Source of the DNA: Talpa occidentalis | Lineage: Eukaryota > Chordata > Mammalia > Eulipotyphla > Talpidae | Direction of reading: 5' to 3' | Length of the DNA stretch: 64,000 nucleotides | NCBI RefSeq assembly: GCF_014898055.3 | Contig: NW_023603184.1 | Span: forward strand, 27,940,808 to 28,004,807 | Part shown: piece after piece, positions 24,067 to 36,764 of the stretch | How the letters are laid out: every line of letters begins with the position of its first letter | Position numbering within the stretch: the stretch's first letter is position 1 | Program-made: the position numbers and the translations under genes | The notes under the pieces: generated by a model | What the model saw: only the letters and a program-made list of their open reading frames with translations | The model's database searches: none | What the model was told of the DNA's origin: nothing

Positions 24067-24312
24067 TGGACCTCCCTTGTGGCCTAAGGTGTTAAAAGTC
24101 TCATTGCAACCACTGCTACTGCCTGAGTTCAATCCCCAGCAAGGGAACTAACCTACAAGGCATGCAGACCTCTCCTGTCTCTCCTGCTACTCACCTCAGC
24201 AGTGTATTCCAGTCGATCTCTCTGTTCTGCTCCCCATTCTTCTCTGGTTAATCCTCTCACCCCCCACACCTCTGGCCTGTACGCCAATTCTTTTGTACAA
24301 AAATGAAATAAA
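24067..24312 (+). mobile_element. tRNA-derived SINE, diverged old copy
   Basis: It starts gacctcccttgtggcctaag. It is more diverged than the others. TSD TGGAACATG around 24058 and 24313. Confidence 0.88.
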
Positions 24313-24400
24313 TGGAACATGTATTTAGGCTTTTCTAAAACTTGTACTTGTTATCCCTTGCTCATCGTGGAACTTTTTTGACTCAAAACTTATGCTTCCT

Positions 24401-24673
24401 GGGCCTCCCTGGTGGCGCAAGGGGTTAAGCACTGCACTGTGAAGCTGTCCGCAGCCTCTGCAACAGGAGTTCGATCCCTGGCTGGCCAGGAGTAACCCAG
24501 ATGGTGCAGCAGGCCTCTCCTGTCTCTCTTGCTGCTCCCCTCAGCAGTGTGTTTCAGTCAGTTTGCCTGTTCTGCTTCCCACTCTGTCTCTGGTGAATCC
24601 TTTTACCCCCTGCATCTCTGGCCTGTGCCCCAGCTCTTGTATGCATAAATAAATAAATCTTTAAAAAAAAAAA
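24401..24673 (+). mobile_element. tRNA-derived SINE, older type
   Basis: It starts gggcctccctggtggcgcaa and ends in the tail gtatgcataaataaataaat. Flanks ATGCTTCC at 24392 and 24680. Confidence 0.92.
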
Positions 24674-24769
24674 GCAACCATGCTTCCCTTCCTAAATTAT
24701 GATGAGCACCAACATCACTACATCCTTCCCAGCTAGAACTTATGTGTGCTTAAATATATTTCAGTGTTA

Positions 24770-25160
24770 TTTTTGTTATCTGTTGCGGTGGAATGGCCTA
24801 TCCCAAAACTTAGTGGCTTAAAACAGCTACTAGTTTGTTGCTCACAGTTTTTTTTTTTTTTTTTTTGTCAAATAAAACTTTATTTGGATAGAATGTCTAG
24901 GAAGGCATTTCTCACATAGCATGCACCCCAGTGCTTTACTGAGTGGCTACTTTCTTTTTATGGATTATTAGGGCTTCTTTACAGCATGTGGTCCCAGGAG
25001 AGCTGAAATTCTTTTCATGGTGGCTGGCTTATAAATGGGAACATTCTAAGTGGTACAAAATCAGAAGCTGCTGATTTCTTAGGGTCCTACCTTAAAGCAT
25101 AACAGTATCACTTATGTCACATTCCATTGGTTCTAGTCGGTTGTAAGACCAGCCCAGATT
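24770..25160 (+). repeat. Ancient interspersed repeat, copy B, interrupted
   Basis: It starts ttgcggtggaatggcctatc and cccaaaacttagtggcttaa and ends cattggttctagtcggttgt, aagaccagcccagattcata. It is the same family as 19360-19812. A T run at 24849-24866 followed by ATAAAACTTTATTTGG interrupts it. Confidence 0.5.
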
Positions 25161-25244
25161 CATAGGAAGAGGAAAAAAGAAGTGGGGAAAAAGAATAGCA
25201 AAGAAATCTCTAATCTTTAAATCACCTCAAGAAAATGTTGCTTT

Positions 25245-25504
25245 GGGGCCTCCCTGGTGGTGCAGCAGGTTGAGTGCAGCGTTGTGAGGCTGTCCATAGC
25301 CTCTGCAGCGCAGGTTCGATTCCTGGCCAGTCAGGGAGAGTCCCACATGGCGCGGCAGACCTCTCCTGTGGCGTCCGTGTATTTCAATCGTCTGCCTGTT
25401 CTGCTCCCTGCTCTGTCTCTGGTGAATCCTCTCACCCTCCCACGCCTCTGGCTTGTATCCCAGCTCTTATATAAAAATAAATAAAAATCTTAAAAAAAAA
25501 AAAA
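25245..25504 (+). mobile_element. tRNA-derived SINE, older type
   Basis: 16-bp perfect TSD AAGAAAATGTTGCTTT (25229-25244 and 25505-25520). Confidence 0.95.
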
Positions 25505-26432
25505 AAGAAAATGTTGCTTTGTGTTTTTTGGTGAATAAATAGAATCAGTCAGAGGTAGAGCTCAAAGAAATTAAAAGGAAAGTTAGCTGCTTATATTTCC
25601 AAATTCTAAGAAATACCTTTGTAAGTTTAATTTTTTTTAAATCTGCATGTTTAAATTAGTATGTAGAGTTGTTTTTTTCCTTCCTGAAAAACTGTTATGA
25701 AATTATTGGTACATCTTATTGATGATGATATGTTAGAATTGAAAACTTTTTTCTTACTAATTTCTAAACAGGGCAAGGTTTGACAGGAAAAGTTCAGCTA
25801 ATTGGGATTACTGCTGCAATAGTGATACAAAAAATTTAGATGCAGTCCATGCATCTGAGCCACATATAAACTTAAATTAGAAATAATGGACCAGGTATAA
25901 ATAATGGGATTTATAGATGCTAAGAGTTTTTAAAAACAGAAGTTTTGTTTGCTTATTTAAGTTATCCTGTAATTGAATTCAAGAGTAAGCCATGATTGGC
26001 CCAGAAATTCTACTTAAATAGGAATCTTAAGGAGACTTGAAAATGCTTAAAGCCTTATGTAGATGTTCGTTATATATCTATTTTAAAGTAATTAAAATCT
26101 GGCTTATAAAAGTCATTAAAATAGAATTGATAAAAGAAGTCATTATTGATCCATGCAATAAAATACTATTCAGTTGTTGAAATGATGGGTTTGAAATAAT
26201 CTGGCAGGGAAAGATTTTATTGACGTTTGTAAGTAAAGAAAAAAGTCACAATACAGCATGTGTATTCTAACCCATTGTTTGTATTTAAAGAGGGAAAACG
26301 CATGCATATGTGTATATGAAAAATATTTGGAAGAATATTCACCAAAAGGTTAATAGTTATCTGTGCATTATGGTTTTACAGATGACTTCCATTTTTTTTC
26401 TTTGTATGTTTGTATTCTAAAAAAAATTTGGA

Positions 26433-26676
26433 GCCTCCCTGGTAGCGCAAGGGGTTAAGACGCAGCACTATGAAGCAGCCACTGCTGGATGACTTTGATC
26501 CCTTGGCAGGGAAGTGACCCACATTCTCCTGACTCGGTCCACTGCTCCCCTCAGCAGTGTATTTCATTAGATCTGCCTGCTCTGCTCCCTATTCTGTCTG
26601 GTGAATCCTCTCATCCCCTGCACCTCTGACCTGTACTCCAGTAATCTTGTATGCATAAATAAAGAAATCTTAAAAC
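26433..26676 (+). mobile_element. tRNA-derived SINE, older type
   Basis: 10-bp TSD AAAATTTGGA (26423-26432 and 26677-26686). The body is diverged around the B box. Confidence 0.9.
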
Positions 26677-27702
26677 AAAATTTGGAACAAAAATTTTTAC
26701 TGTGATGCACAGAAAACTTGTTTTTGAATGGAATAAAAGGCATACATAAGATTAAATTTTGTTTATAATAGTACATTTAGTCTCTGGACAAGATTCCATT
26801 TGGGGGTAGTAAAAATCTGGCCATTATTATATTTTATACCTGGAAAACTTGAATCCACCTCTGAATTATGCTATTGAAATTAAAAAGCAGGTCTTTTGTA
26901 GTTGAAATTTATTTTGAGTTGCTCACTTTTTTATTGTAAACCAAAGTTTTAATAAAGGTGGATTTTATGTTTCTCAATTTGGGATTAAAATGTGAAAACA
27001 GTCCCCTGTTGTGCTAATATAACATCTTTAGTTATACATAACATCTGTTTTCTTTCAAAGAATTAGATTAGTAGAGTTCTTTTTTTGTGATCCTGTTATT
27101 TCATAGAAATGTATTTCTCCTTTCATTTTTAAATGTGCTGTTATTGGTAATTAAATACTTTGATTTGTCTGAAATGTAGTGCTGACTAATCTTTTTAAAG
27201 CATTATACTTCTTTTGTAGAAAGTTGTTTCTGTTCTAAAATAAACGGGTTAACTTGTATTTAAATAGTCTCCTGCAAATCCCAAATTATGTATAACATAC
27301 AAAGTTTATTATTAATTATATTATTCCACCAAACAAGCAAAAACACTTTGCCCCTTAATCCTGTCTTCAATACTAGTCAGTAATAATTATTACTTAAAAA
27401 TGCAGAGAAGCAACAAATGGTTAGGGCCGATATTATTATAAAAAAGAAGGAAAGAAATTCTTGCATGTGACACCAGTTTGTGTATATTTCTGTAGCGCCT
27501 TTTATGAGTTGGTGAGAGCTCCCCCAGTTAGATCACTGATGCATTAACTTTGTAGGAAAGCAATGTTTACATAATCAGATTTATATATTAAAATCGTGTT
27601 CTAGATTGAAGGAGGGTAATATTGGAAGAAGTTAACACTCAGGAAGCTATTGCCATCATCTTCATGTAAGATTCTGACTAATACAGGTAGAAATAAAAAG
27701 GG

Positions 27703-27976
27703 AAGGGCCTCCTTGGTGGTGCAGCAGGTTGAAGGCAGCACTGTGAAGCTGACTGCAGCCTCTGCAACACAGGTTCGATTCCTGGCCGGCCAGGGAGATA
27801 CCCACATGGTGTGGCAGACCTCTCTTGCCACTCCTGCTGCTACTCTCAGCAGTGTCTTTGGTCCATCTGCCTGTTCTGCTTCCCACTCTGTCTCTGGTGA
27901 GTCCTCTCACCCTTCCCAGACCTCTGGCCTGTACCCCAGTTCTTGTATAAATAAAAATAAATCTGGAAAAAAAAAA
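27703..27976 (+). mobile_element. tRNA-derived SINE, older type
   Basis: TSD GAAATAAAAAGGG at about 27690 and 27977. B box aggttcgattcc is present. Confidence 0.93.
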
Positions 27977-28066
27977 GGAAATAAAAAGGGGAGATAGTTC
28001 AAAAGGTATCATGTAGGTAGAAATGATTGACTTTGGTGGTTTTACGAGGGAAAGAAGAGGGAAAGG

Positions 28067-28337
28067 GGCCTCCCTGGTGGTGCAAGGGGTTAAGCACAGT
28101 ACTGTGAAGCAGTCCGCAGGCTCTGCAGCATGAGTTTGATCCCCGGCCGGCCAGGGAGCAACCCACATGGTGCAGCAGACCACTCCTGTCTTGCCTGCTG
28201 TTCCCCTCAGCAGTGTATTTCAGTCACTCTGCCTGTTCTGTTGCCCACTCTGTCTCTGGTGAATCCTCTCACCACCCCTGCACCTCTGGCATGTACCCCA
28301 GTTCTTGTATGCATAAATAAATAAATCTTAAAAAAAA
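28067..28337 (+). mobile_element. tRNA-derived SINE, older type
   Basis: TSD AAGAAGAGGGAAAGG at about 28052 and 28338. Tail is gtatgcataaataaataaat. Confidence 0.93.
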
Positions 28338-29193
28338 AAGAAGAGGGAAAGGATGAGGCAGTCACTCAGCTCTGGTTTCAGCAGCAGATGGACATTCTAC
28401 CATTCACTGAGTTGGTAGAAGGAAGGAAAAAACTTCCACTAGAATATCTGATGACGCCTACTACCCTGTGGAAAATGGAAAAGGAAATCCATGTCTTTCA
28501 ATAGCTTGCAGGTTAGCTTCTTTGAGAAAAATCTGTAAAAATTTTTGTCTTGCTAATTACTGAGCTAGCTGAAAAAGAAGGAAGGAGAATTTGTGACTTA
28601 TTTCCTTCTACATTGGCAATTGGAAAGTTCTTTTTCCCTCACTTTGGATAAACTAGTCAACTCTTAATATATTGATAAAAGGGCTTTTTTGATGTTTGTT
28701 TTATGGTTGCATCAATATAAAAGGCAGTAGGCCTGGCTATCTATGTCCTACAGCTATGAATTTTATAATCTTAGACAATACTCACTGCATTTTTGCACAT
28801 TTTCCTCTTTGTTTCTTTCGGGAACCTAGAAATGCTTGATTTGACTGAGCTAGCATGGCAATGACTTACTTTTAAGGACCTGGTTTTGTTATTTTCAATT
28901 GACAGTTGCTTAAGTCTTAATATTTTCATGGCTTGTTGACCATAGATTTGCAACCTTAAAAGGTGAGAGCAAATACCTGTAAGACTGTTGATTCTTAAAT
29001 ATATCCCAGTTTTTCCAAAAGAAAGATATGGGGCCTTATGACATATGCATTAGAATATGTTGTCAATCTAACAAAAAGTAATGCCAGCACAAAGAAAATA
29101 ATATTTTGTGTTTTTACTATTTAATCATAGAAAATATGACTAATTATAGTTTTGTTTTCCTTTAAAGATAAATAATTTTATTTTAAATTTCAG

Positions 29194-29397
29194 ATAGAAA
29201 ATGCTGCTGAAGAACCTAGAGTCTTATGTATAATACAAGATACTACTAATTCAAAGACAGTGAATGAACGGATCACTTTAAACTTACCAGCTTCTACTCC
29301 ACTCAGAAAGCTCTTTGAAGATGTGGCCAACAAAGTAGGCTACATAAATGGAACCTTTGATTTGGTGTGGGGCAATGGAATCAATACTGCTGATATG
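29194..29397 (+). CDS. USP47: USP47 exon 3 (residues ~34-101)
   Basis: This 204-nt exon is phase 0 at both ends, with acceptor ..aaatttcag and donor gtaaaa. It encodes 68 residues from [15 protein letters not shown] to GINTADM. The stretch with [20 protein letters not shown] looks like a small ubiquitin-like or protein-interaction fold N-terminal to the protease domain; this is an inference from pattern only. Together with exon 2 it makes the 88-residue block that separates the long and short human isoforms. Confidence 0.96.
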
Positions 29398-31066
29398 GTA
29401 AAAATCTAGACTTAAAGTATATTCTCCTGAGCTACTATTAATATAGTATAGTTATAATGTTGCTGATATTAATGAGTATATTAACTCCTAGAACCTTTCT
29501 TAATATCATTAGCAAGACTGTAACAATTACATTTAGAGCAACTCCATGTACAACTCAATAATTAGATCCCTCTTCATTCTGGATTCTACATCTGCTTATC
29601 CTAAAGTTTGTATAATGTAATTTCTTCAGTTTTTTTAATTCATGTAAGATGACTATCATAATATCAACTACAGAAAATTTTGCAGTGTTTGCTGAATAAA
29701 ATGATTGTCACTTTTTTAAAATTAAAAAACAGGATATAAAATCATGTAATTTAATACCTAATTTTTAGAAAAGAAGAAAAAAATGTATATAGAAGGAAAA
29801 AGAAGTGGAAGGATATACACCACTTACCGTACAGTTAGGCTCCTGATCAGGAAGATTGGTGGTACCATTACTTATGGCATTCACAGTCCAGTTGTATAGA
29901 TAAGGTGTGTCATCAAATAAGTACACAAACACGTTTTAAGGACTGTATTAGAAATTTGGTATGAGTGCAAAGAGGAGATGTTGATTAGTTTTGCTTTTAG
30001 AAGTGGTAAAGGAGACTGTTGAGTTGGGTCTATTCTGCAGTATTAGGAGAATACTCCAAACAGTTTTAAATTTTTGTTTCCTTAATTCATATTAGCTCTG
30101 CATACTGTTGTTAAAATATTTTCAGTCATCTTAAATCATAGTACTCATGTCACTTTCCAGTTCAGAAACTTTAGTGAGTACTCATTGTCCTCTCATTAAA
30201 AACCTTATTTTCTAGGTTAGCATTCAAAGCAAGGTACAATTCGTCCTTTGAATCTTTGTACTCTTTTCTCCCAGATACTGGACTAATTAATTTTCCCACA
30301 ACAAATTCCCCATACTTTTCCATCTTCATGTTTTGCTTATATTACCTCTTCCTGTTCTGTGCTGCTATTGCTCTTAAGTTTTCCAGGAAAATACCTATAA
30401 TGGTAAATGAGCCAGATATATGTGTCCCCATGTTAGGAGGGCATAGTTTTAATTTAACCAATTAATTGATTTAGAAAAATCAAGTGTTGCTTTGCCTTTT
30501 TTTCATATTCCATAATACATTTGTGTTTTTAAAAATACAAAATTAATGTCTTAAGTTAGGCAACTTTTTACTTCTGAAATTGACGGGTAAATTTGATAGT
30601 CCAACAAGATTAAAGAGAAACAATATTTAATCTGAAATTTTGAATATTCTATTGTATATCACTGTGTAATCTCTTATGTTGCCTCTTTCATTTTAAAGGG
30701 TAGTTTTATGCTCTCCTTTATCTCTACCCAAGTTCAAAGTATTTTTACTAGTAAGAAACCTAATTTGATGTTTGCACATACCACTTTAAAAATAATCTCT
30801 TTCTCTTTGTTCTCCTGTTGCACTTTTTACCCTGCTGTGTCACTTATCATAGTCTCCTTTATTATAGTTCTTATTCACTTCTGGTTTTGGTAGAATGTAA
30901 GACTTTTGATGACTGGAACTTCATAGTATTAACTTTATATCTCCCACCCCCCTCCCCAGGCATTCAAAAAGTATTTGTTAAATTAACATCTACAATATCT
31001 TAAAATATCTATCAGAATTACCTATTCTTCTTTCTTTACTTAGAACTTTCTGAAGTACTCAATTTC

Positions 31067-31069
<3 letters not shown>

Positions 31070-31099
<30 letters not shown>
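31070..31099. repeat. (TA)n microsatellite
   Basis: About 15 perfect TA units in intron 3. Confidence 0.97.
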
Positions 31100-31107
<8 letters not shown>

Positions 31108-31439
31108 TTCATTTCTACAGGTATACTCTCCCACCTTCTTAGTGACAATGTTGATGTATGCATCTCTTAAAAATCTCCATTTAGCTAACCACTACCTTGT
31201 ACACACAGATGTTTATTAAAGTAAAACTTTTGTGTTCAGGTTTTATCATCTGATCTTTATATGTCTCAGTTTTTTCTATGGGATGAAATGTTCCCATAGA
31301 CACCTTTTCTCTTTCCATGCAGCTTCTTTCAGCTTTAGTTTTAGGTTTTCTATGTCTATTTTTCTCATGAATTTCTAGATGTGAGCCAAAATTAAGAGAT
31401 AGGTCATATAAGTTTGTAATTCTATTTCCTTGACACCTA

Positions 31440-31620
31440 ACTTGCACTTATTATGTGACTGGTATTGTTTTAAAACTTGGCTCTATACAAATATCTCATT
31501 TAATCCTTATAACCACTTTATGATGTAGGTGCTATTACAGTTTCATATTGTGGGTAAGGAAGCTGAGTAATGGAGAAGTGAAATAACTTGCCCAAAGTCA
31601 CTCAAATAGCAAGTGACAGA
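31440..31620. repeat. MIR element
   Basis: Good MIR-type order is present: ttattatgtgactggtattg, ctcatttaatccttataacc, gatgtaggtgctattacagt and cttgcccaaagtcactcaaa. Confidence 0.8.
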
Positions 31621-32584
31621 ATCTTAAAAATTTTTTTATTCTTAATATTTGTTCTTTCATATATTAATTTCCAGAGAAATAAAGGTGTTTCCATAAAATA
31701 AGTCCTTCTAAGGAGATATTTCTTACATCTTTGAAATGTTACAGTTTTAAAATAGAAGAATAGAGTGTTCACCCCATCCCTCAGTTTTCTCAATAGTAGA
31801 CTGGAGTGTGGAGGTGAATAGGTTATGGATCATAGAGAATTCCATCTCTCAACTAAAGTGTATCAGGTTGAGAGTTAAGATTAAAATTGCCATAGCAATA
31901 AAAGGTGTAAAGACTAAGTTTCAGAAATGTTTAATTTTCAATTTAGTGATCACTCTATTCCTTCAGGTCCTCTGCATCCTGGGAATGGACTTGATATACA
32001 TGTCACGTGTCCTAGAGACAGTTTTTATAAAGGGATATTTCTGATGGTGCACAGTTAGTTATATTACATAATTATTTTGGTTGAATTGCTTATTCTGTTG
32101 CTTATATGGCAATTCTTATTATTTATCAATGCATGTTTTTTAGTCTTTAGTTATATAAAAATTATATAATTGAATTACTATGTAAGTAACTTATAAAGTT
32201 ATATTTAGTTATAGTGCATATGTTATATGAGTATCTTAATTTTCATGAAAATCCAATAAATGCTATATTTGCATACAGTTTAGAAACCATAGAAACACAA
32301 ATATATAAAATTCTTTTTGTGTATACTACTTAGCCTTGCCTTTTGTTCAGTTTTATAGATGTGAAAATGGACATCTGGAATAACTTGTCAGTACAGCCAT
32401 CCCAGTTCATGAATAGATGAGTTAATTCCTAATCTGGATTACAGAAATACTAGAATCTTTATTTAAAAACAAACAAAAAAGTTTGAGCCAGTAAATGTAG
32501 ATACGTGTTCATGTATATATTACTGATTTTGTTGTTACAATTAATGTTTCTTGTAATCTGAGTTATTTTATTTTATGCCCACAG

Positions 32585-32698
32585 GCTCCACTGGATCATA
32601 CCAGTGACAAGTCTCTTCTTGATACTAATTTTGAGCCAGGAAAGAAGAACTTTCTGCATTTAACAGATAAAGATGGTGAACAGCCTCAAATACTGCTG
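32585..32698 (+). CDS. USP47: USP47 exon 4 (residues ~102-139)
   Basis: This 114-nt exon is phase 0 at both ends, with acceptor ..gcccacag and donor gtaaac. It encodes 38 residues, [10 protein letters not shown]... to ...EQPQILL. It is the segment that directly follows exon 1 in the short isoform. It is hydrophilic linker sequence before the catalytic domain. Confidence 0.96.
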
Positions 32699-33873
32699 GT
32701 AAACTATTTGGAAACCAAATTCATAATTTTACCACTTGGGAAGTAATTTTCCAGGAAGGAAGAGAGATATATTTTGTAATTTATGTAATTGTAATTATGT
32801 AATTTGGTGTTTATCCCAATTCTGTTTATCACTAGTGGTCTTATAGATCATCTAATCCAGTTAACTCCTAATTTCAGGGGCATTCCCCATAGAGAATTTT
32901 TGTCTTTTAAAGGGGTGGGCATGTATTAGTTAAGAAGCTACTTTGAAATACTTTTGTCCTAATTAGATGTTATCGAAGGCAAATCTTTTCTGAGGTTACA
33001 CATGTGGGATGAGACTACTTTGTAGAGGACCTGGGTTGGAAAAGATTAAGAATACCTGACCTGGTTTACCTTGCTGTTCGAGCTAAGGAAATTAAATCTT
33101 AGGGAGTTTATAGACTTTTTCAGAATTCCTCTCTTCAATGAAACTTTCCTCAGGAAAAAAAACTTCTTTCAGTTACTTTTCATTTAGAGGTCTATTGTGA
33201 TTTAGAATGCCTCTCAACAATAAACAATAATTAAACTCAGATTATCCATACTGGGGGAATGCCAGAATAAATCTCATCATTTTTTTTTTCATATCATGAG
33301 AAGATTTTGCTTAGTCTGAGTGTCATTGGAACTTAAATTAGGAATTAATTTCAGGAACTCTGATTCACTTTTATTTTTAAAAACAGTAAATATTCTGCTC
33401 TTATCTTAATTGCTTGTGCTGCTTTTATATCCCTTTTCCATATCTTCCTCATTTCAATTGAGAGCTTCTAATAATAGGAAACTATCCATCTATTCCAACA
33501 ATTATCAAGTATCCCCTACTAATCAGGCCTACTTGACAAAAATGATGTAAAAATGAATGATAAACTTATCAGGAAGTTCACATTTGGTATACTTGATTTG
33601 TTAGTACCCAAAATCTCCCAAATAAACACAATTTGAAAAAGAATCAAAGAAAATTGAGAATGTAAGAACTTTAAAGGATATAGGAGCGTCTTTCTAATAA
33701 GTGTTTTTGTATTGGGCAACTTTCAAGCCTTCCTACAGGAAATGGTGACTGAAAATCATGGAAGTAACAGTAATGGCCTGGTCTTTTTTCCATCTCAGCA
33801 ATTACTATAACTTTTTTAAAAAAAGTTAAACAACATCTGCCATTCATTAAATTCTGGTTGAATTGCATTTTAG

Positions 33874-34012
33874 GAGGATTCCAGTGCTGGGGATGACAAT
33901 GTTCATGACAGATTTATAGGTCCACTTCCAAGAGAAGGTTCTGTGGGCTCTACCAGTGATTATGTCAGCCAAAGCTACTCCTATTCATCTATTTTAAATA
34001 AATCAGAAACCG
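33874..34012 (+). CDS. USP47: USP47 exon 5 (residues ~140-186, split codon)
   Basis: This 139-nt exon has acceptor ..cattttag and donor gtaaga. It starts in phase 0 and ends after the first base of a Gly codon. It encodes [14 protein letters not shown]... and a Ser/Tyr-rich stretch [20 protein letters not shown] just before the USP domain. The Ser-rich linker may be phosphorylated, but the sequence alone does not show that. Confidence 0.96.
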
Positions 34013-34039
34013 GTAAGATGTAATATTATTATTATTGTA

Positions 34040-34190
34040 TTTTCATAAAGTCATAGGCCTTAGATCCAGAATAACTTGGGTATCTTAAGCCTGATTTCAT
34101 TTTATGGATTTGAAAACTGAGACCCAGAGCAAGATCACTATTTAGCAGAAGTGAAGTTAGAACTAGGATGTGTATTCCCTTCAACCCATT
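34040..34190. repeat. MIR-like fragment after exon 5
   Basis: Phrases ttttatggatttgaaaactg and agacccagagcaagatcact, followed by gaagttagaactaggatgtg, resemble the 3' half of MIR. Confidence 0.5.
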
Positions 34191-34309
34191 GTTGTTTTAC
34201 TCTATGGTTTTGGGATTTTTTTTCCCCCTCACTATTTTAGAGTAAACAGTATTGTGTTTTGAAGGAAAACTTTCTTTTTGTAATTTTCTCAACTTAACCT
34301 TAAAGTTTT

Positions 34310-34626
34310 TTTTTTTTTTTTTTTTTTATAGAGGCATGTTTTTTTATTTATTTGTTTGTTTGTTTGTTTGTTTTGTTTATACATGCACTGGGTACAGTCA
34401 GAAGCGCGGGAGGGTGAGAGAATTCACCAGAGCCAGAGCAGGGAGCAGAGCAGGCAGAAGAACCGAAGTACACTGCTGAGGGGAGCAGCGGGCGGCAGGA
34501 GAGGTCTGCGTGCCATGTGGGACCCTCCTCCGGTGGCCGGGGAGCAGCCGGGGATCGAACCGGCGCCGCAGAGGCCGCGGGCAGCCTCGCAACCCAGCTC
34601 TCAACCGCTGCGCCACCGGGGAGGCC
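34310..34626 (-). mobile_element. tRNA-derived SINE, atagaggcatg subtype
   Basis: 17-bp perfect TSD CTTAACCTTAAAGTTTT (34293-34309 and 34627-34643). The body is CpG-rich with a B box (read in reverse) ggttcgatccc, so it is young. Confidence 0.96.
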
Positions 34627-34723
34627 CTTAACCTTAAAGTTTTGAAGTTGACTTTGTCTGGAAAGGAATGCTTCTGTTTCCTACTTTTGGATTAGAATAG
34701 ACTATAGGAGATATTTCAATTTT

Positions 34724-34854
34724 TTTTTTTTTTTTAATTTTTTTTTTTTTGGTGGGACTCTCGCCGGTGGCCGGGGATCAAACTGGCGCTGCAGAGGCTG
34801 CGGGCAGCCTCACAACCCAGCGCTCAACCGCTGCGCCACCAGGGGAGGCCCGGC
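34724..34854 (-). mobile_element. Short tRNA-only SINE
   Basis: 5' half only, ending at ..gagtcccacc then A runs in sense. TSD GATATTTCARTTTT (34710 and 34855). It stops at the same point as the copies at 9658 and 51198. Confidence 0.93.
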
Positions 34855-35517
34855 GATATTTCAGTTTTGAAGTTGATGGGTCAGGACTATTTTATTAGAC
34901 TTCTCTGTGTTGTCTTTTAGTTTTAGTCACATGTTTGTAATTAGTCATGTAATTTAAAAATTCATATTAGTTTTTTCCCAAACATGTTTAAACCTAGATT
35001 TTTAAAAATTTTCAGTGTATTAAGCTGGTGAAATTGTTTTATATATGCAAATATACTTCATTAACATATATAATGTTAATTGCCTAAATATATAATCTGA
35101 ATACTTTTTACAGAATCACTTTATATTACTATAAAACTTTGCAGTAGAGAGAAAGAAAACTGAAGAGTTATATTGCAGGTTTTGTTTTGATGTGATCGGT
35201 AATCTTTAAAAATAGTTTCCTCATAGCTAATAGTTTGTGCAAGATTAATGGTGTGTATTTTCTGGAAATATGGGATCATTTATATCAATAGAACTTTTTA
35301 CAGCAAACTACCGAGGATAAAAGAGAATCTAATTATTTTCTATTTTAGGTAATAGGGGTTAATAAAGCTGTTTCTCATTACACTATTTAGAGTAGTGACT
35401 TTCAGATTTCTAGGTTTTAAAAATCATTTCTGGATACTTGTTTAAATGTAGATTGGCATTATTGCCCATAATACTGATTTAATTACTCTGGAGTAGACTG
35501 GTAAATTTCATTCTATT

Positions 35518-35792
35518 TATTTATTTTTGAGATTTGTTTTTATTTATGCATACAAGAGTTGGGGTACGGGCCAGAGATGCAGGGGATGTGAGCATTCACC
35601 AGAGACAGAGTGGGGAACAGAACAGGCGGACTGACCGCTATACACTGCCGAGGGGAGCAGCGGGCGAGCCAGTAGAGGTCTGCTGCGCCATGTGGGCTGT
35701 TCCCTGGCCGGCCGGGGGTGGAACTCTGTGCTGCAGAAGCTGGGATTGCCTCGCAGCGCGGTGTTCAACCCCTGGTGCCACCAGGGAAGCCC
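35518..35792 (-). mobile_element. tRNA-derived SINE, older type
   Basis: TSD AAATTTCATTYTATT (35503-35517 and 35793-35807). The 5' end reads gggaagccc. Confidence 0.93.
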
Positions 35793-36713
35793 AAATTTCA
35801 TTTTATTTTAAGTGGTGTATACCCTAGATTATTCTGAGGTAGTTGGAATAATTTGAAAAAGTTTCATATTTAACAAGTTAGGATTCCTGAATTATTTCCT
35901 TTTATATTATGACCACCAGTTCAGTCCTTCTTGCACAAAGTATTTACAGAACTCCTACTTTGCATTGTGTACTATATGACTCTCTGATATCAGTCTTTAA
36001 ATTCCTAGAGGCTAAAAGTGTATTTGTTAAAAAAGTTTCTCATTGTTGTAGAGTTTCTCATTGTTGAAGACAATATTGCTAATGGAAACTACTTTAGGGA
36101 TTTTACTTTTTTGTGTTTTATTTTCCCCAAATGTATATTTGTAAAGATAGGGGGATTGTATTTTGCAATGCTATTAAGTAGTATTTTAATGTAGAATTTT
36201 AAATAGCTGATAAAGTATTTTTATGATTAGGAATTTAAACTATATTACTGATACTTTGGTGAACATTCTTGTATATTTATTTTATTTTTGTCTCTGAGAA
36301 TTTCCTCAGGGTAAGTTCCCAGAAATTGGATTGAGAAGTTGAAATTTACTTACAAATACTTAAAGATATTTGATATATTATGTAATCATAGTCTTCATTC
36401 CCAGTTATTTTTCCTCACCTACCTATACGGCATTTCTTTTTCCTACCCATAAATTTTCCTCCAGTATTCTGAAATTGCCTTTCTGAATTAGTTTATAAAC
36501 ATCTGGAGGAATTGTGCTTCAAAAATTGTTAGTGACTATTTGCATTTTTCTTCAGAAATTAATGTAAATCTTCACACTATGCTAACCATGTTTCCATGAA
36601 TGTTTTCATTGGAAATATTCTCATGATATTATTACCTCATTTCTCCATAATACAGGACTAAACATATTCTTCCACGTCTCTCTTGCTTACCAGGTCCCTT
36701 TGATCGCTAGCTG

Positions 36714-36764
36714 CTGTTGATAGGAGATGTTCTGTTGATAGGAGATGTTGTTGGGGGGGGGGGG
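36714..36764. repeat. 18-bp tandem duplication followed by G12
   Basis: CTGTTGATAGGAGATGTT is repeated perfectly at 36714-36731 and 36732-36749. A run of 12 G follows at 36753-36764. Confidence 0.95.

Larger units (their letters stand above)
22229..29193 (+). other. USP47: USP47 intron 2
   Basis: This 7.0-kb intron holds seven SINEs (one antisense, six sense) and one ancient repeat (24770-25160). The stretches 22229-23277, 23570-24056, 25521-26420, 26690-27690 and 28352-29193 are unassigned AT-rich sequence. Confidence 0.9.
29398..33873 (+). other. USP47: USP47 introns 3 and 4, SINE-free stretch
   Basis: Introns 3 (29398-32584) and 4 (32699-33873) hold no copy of the abundant SINE. The region from 28352 to 34292 is the second-longest SINE-free run in the window after the right end. 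It contains a (TA)n tract and an MIR at about 31440-31620. The rest is unassigned AT-rich DNA. Confidence 0.88.
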
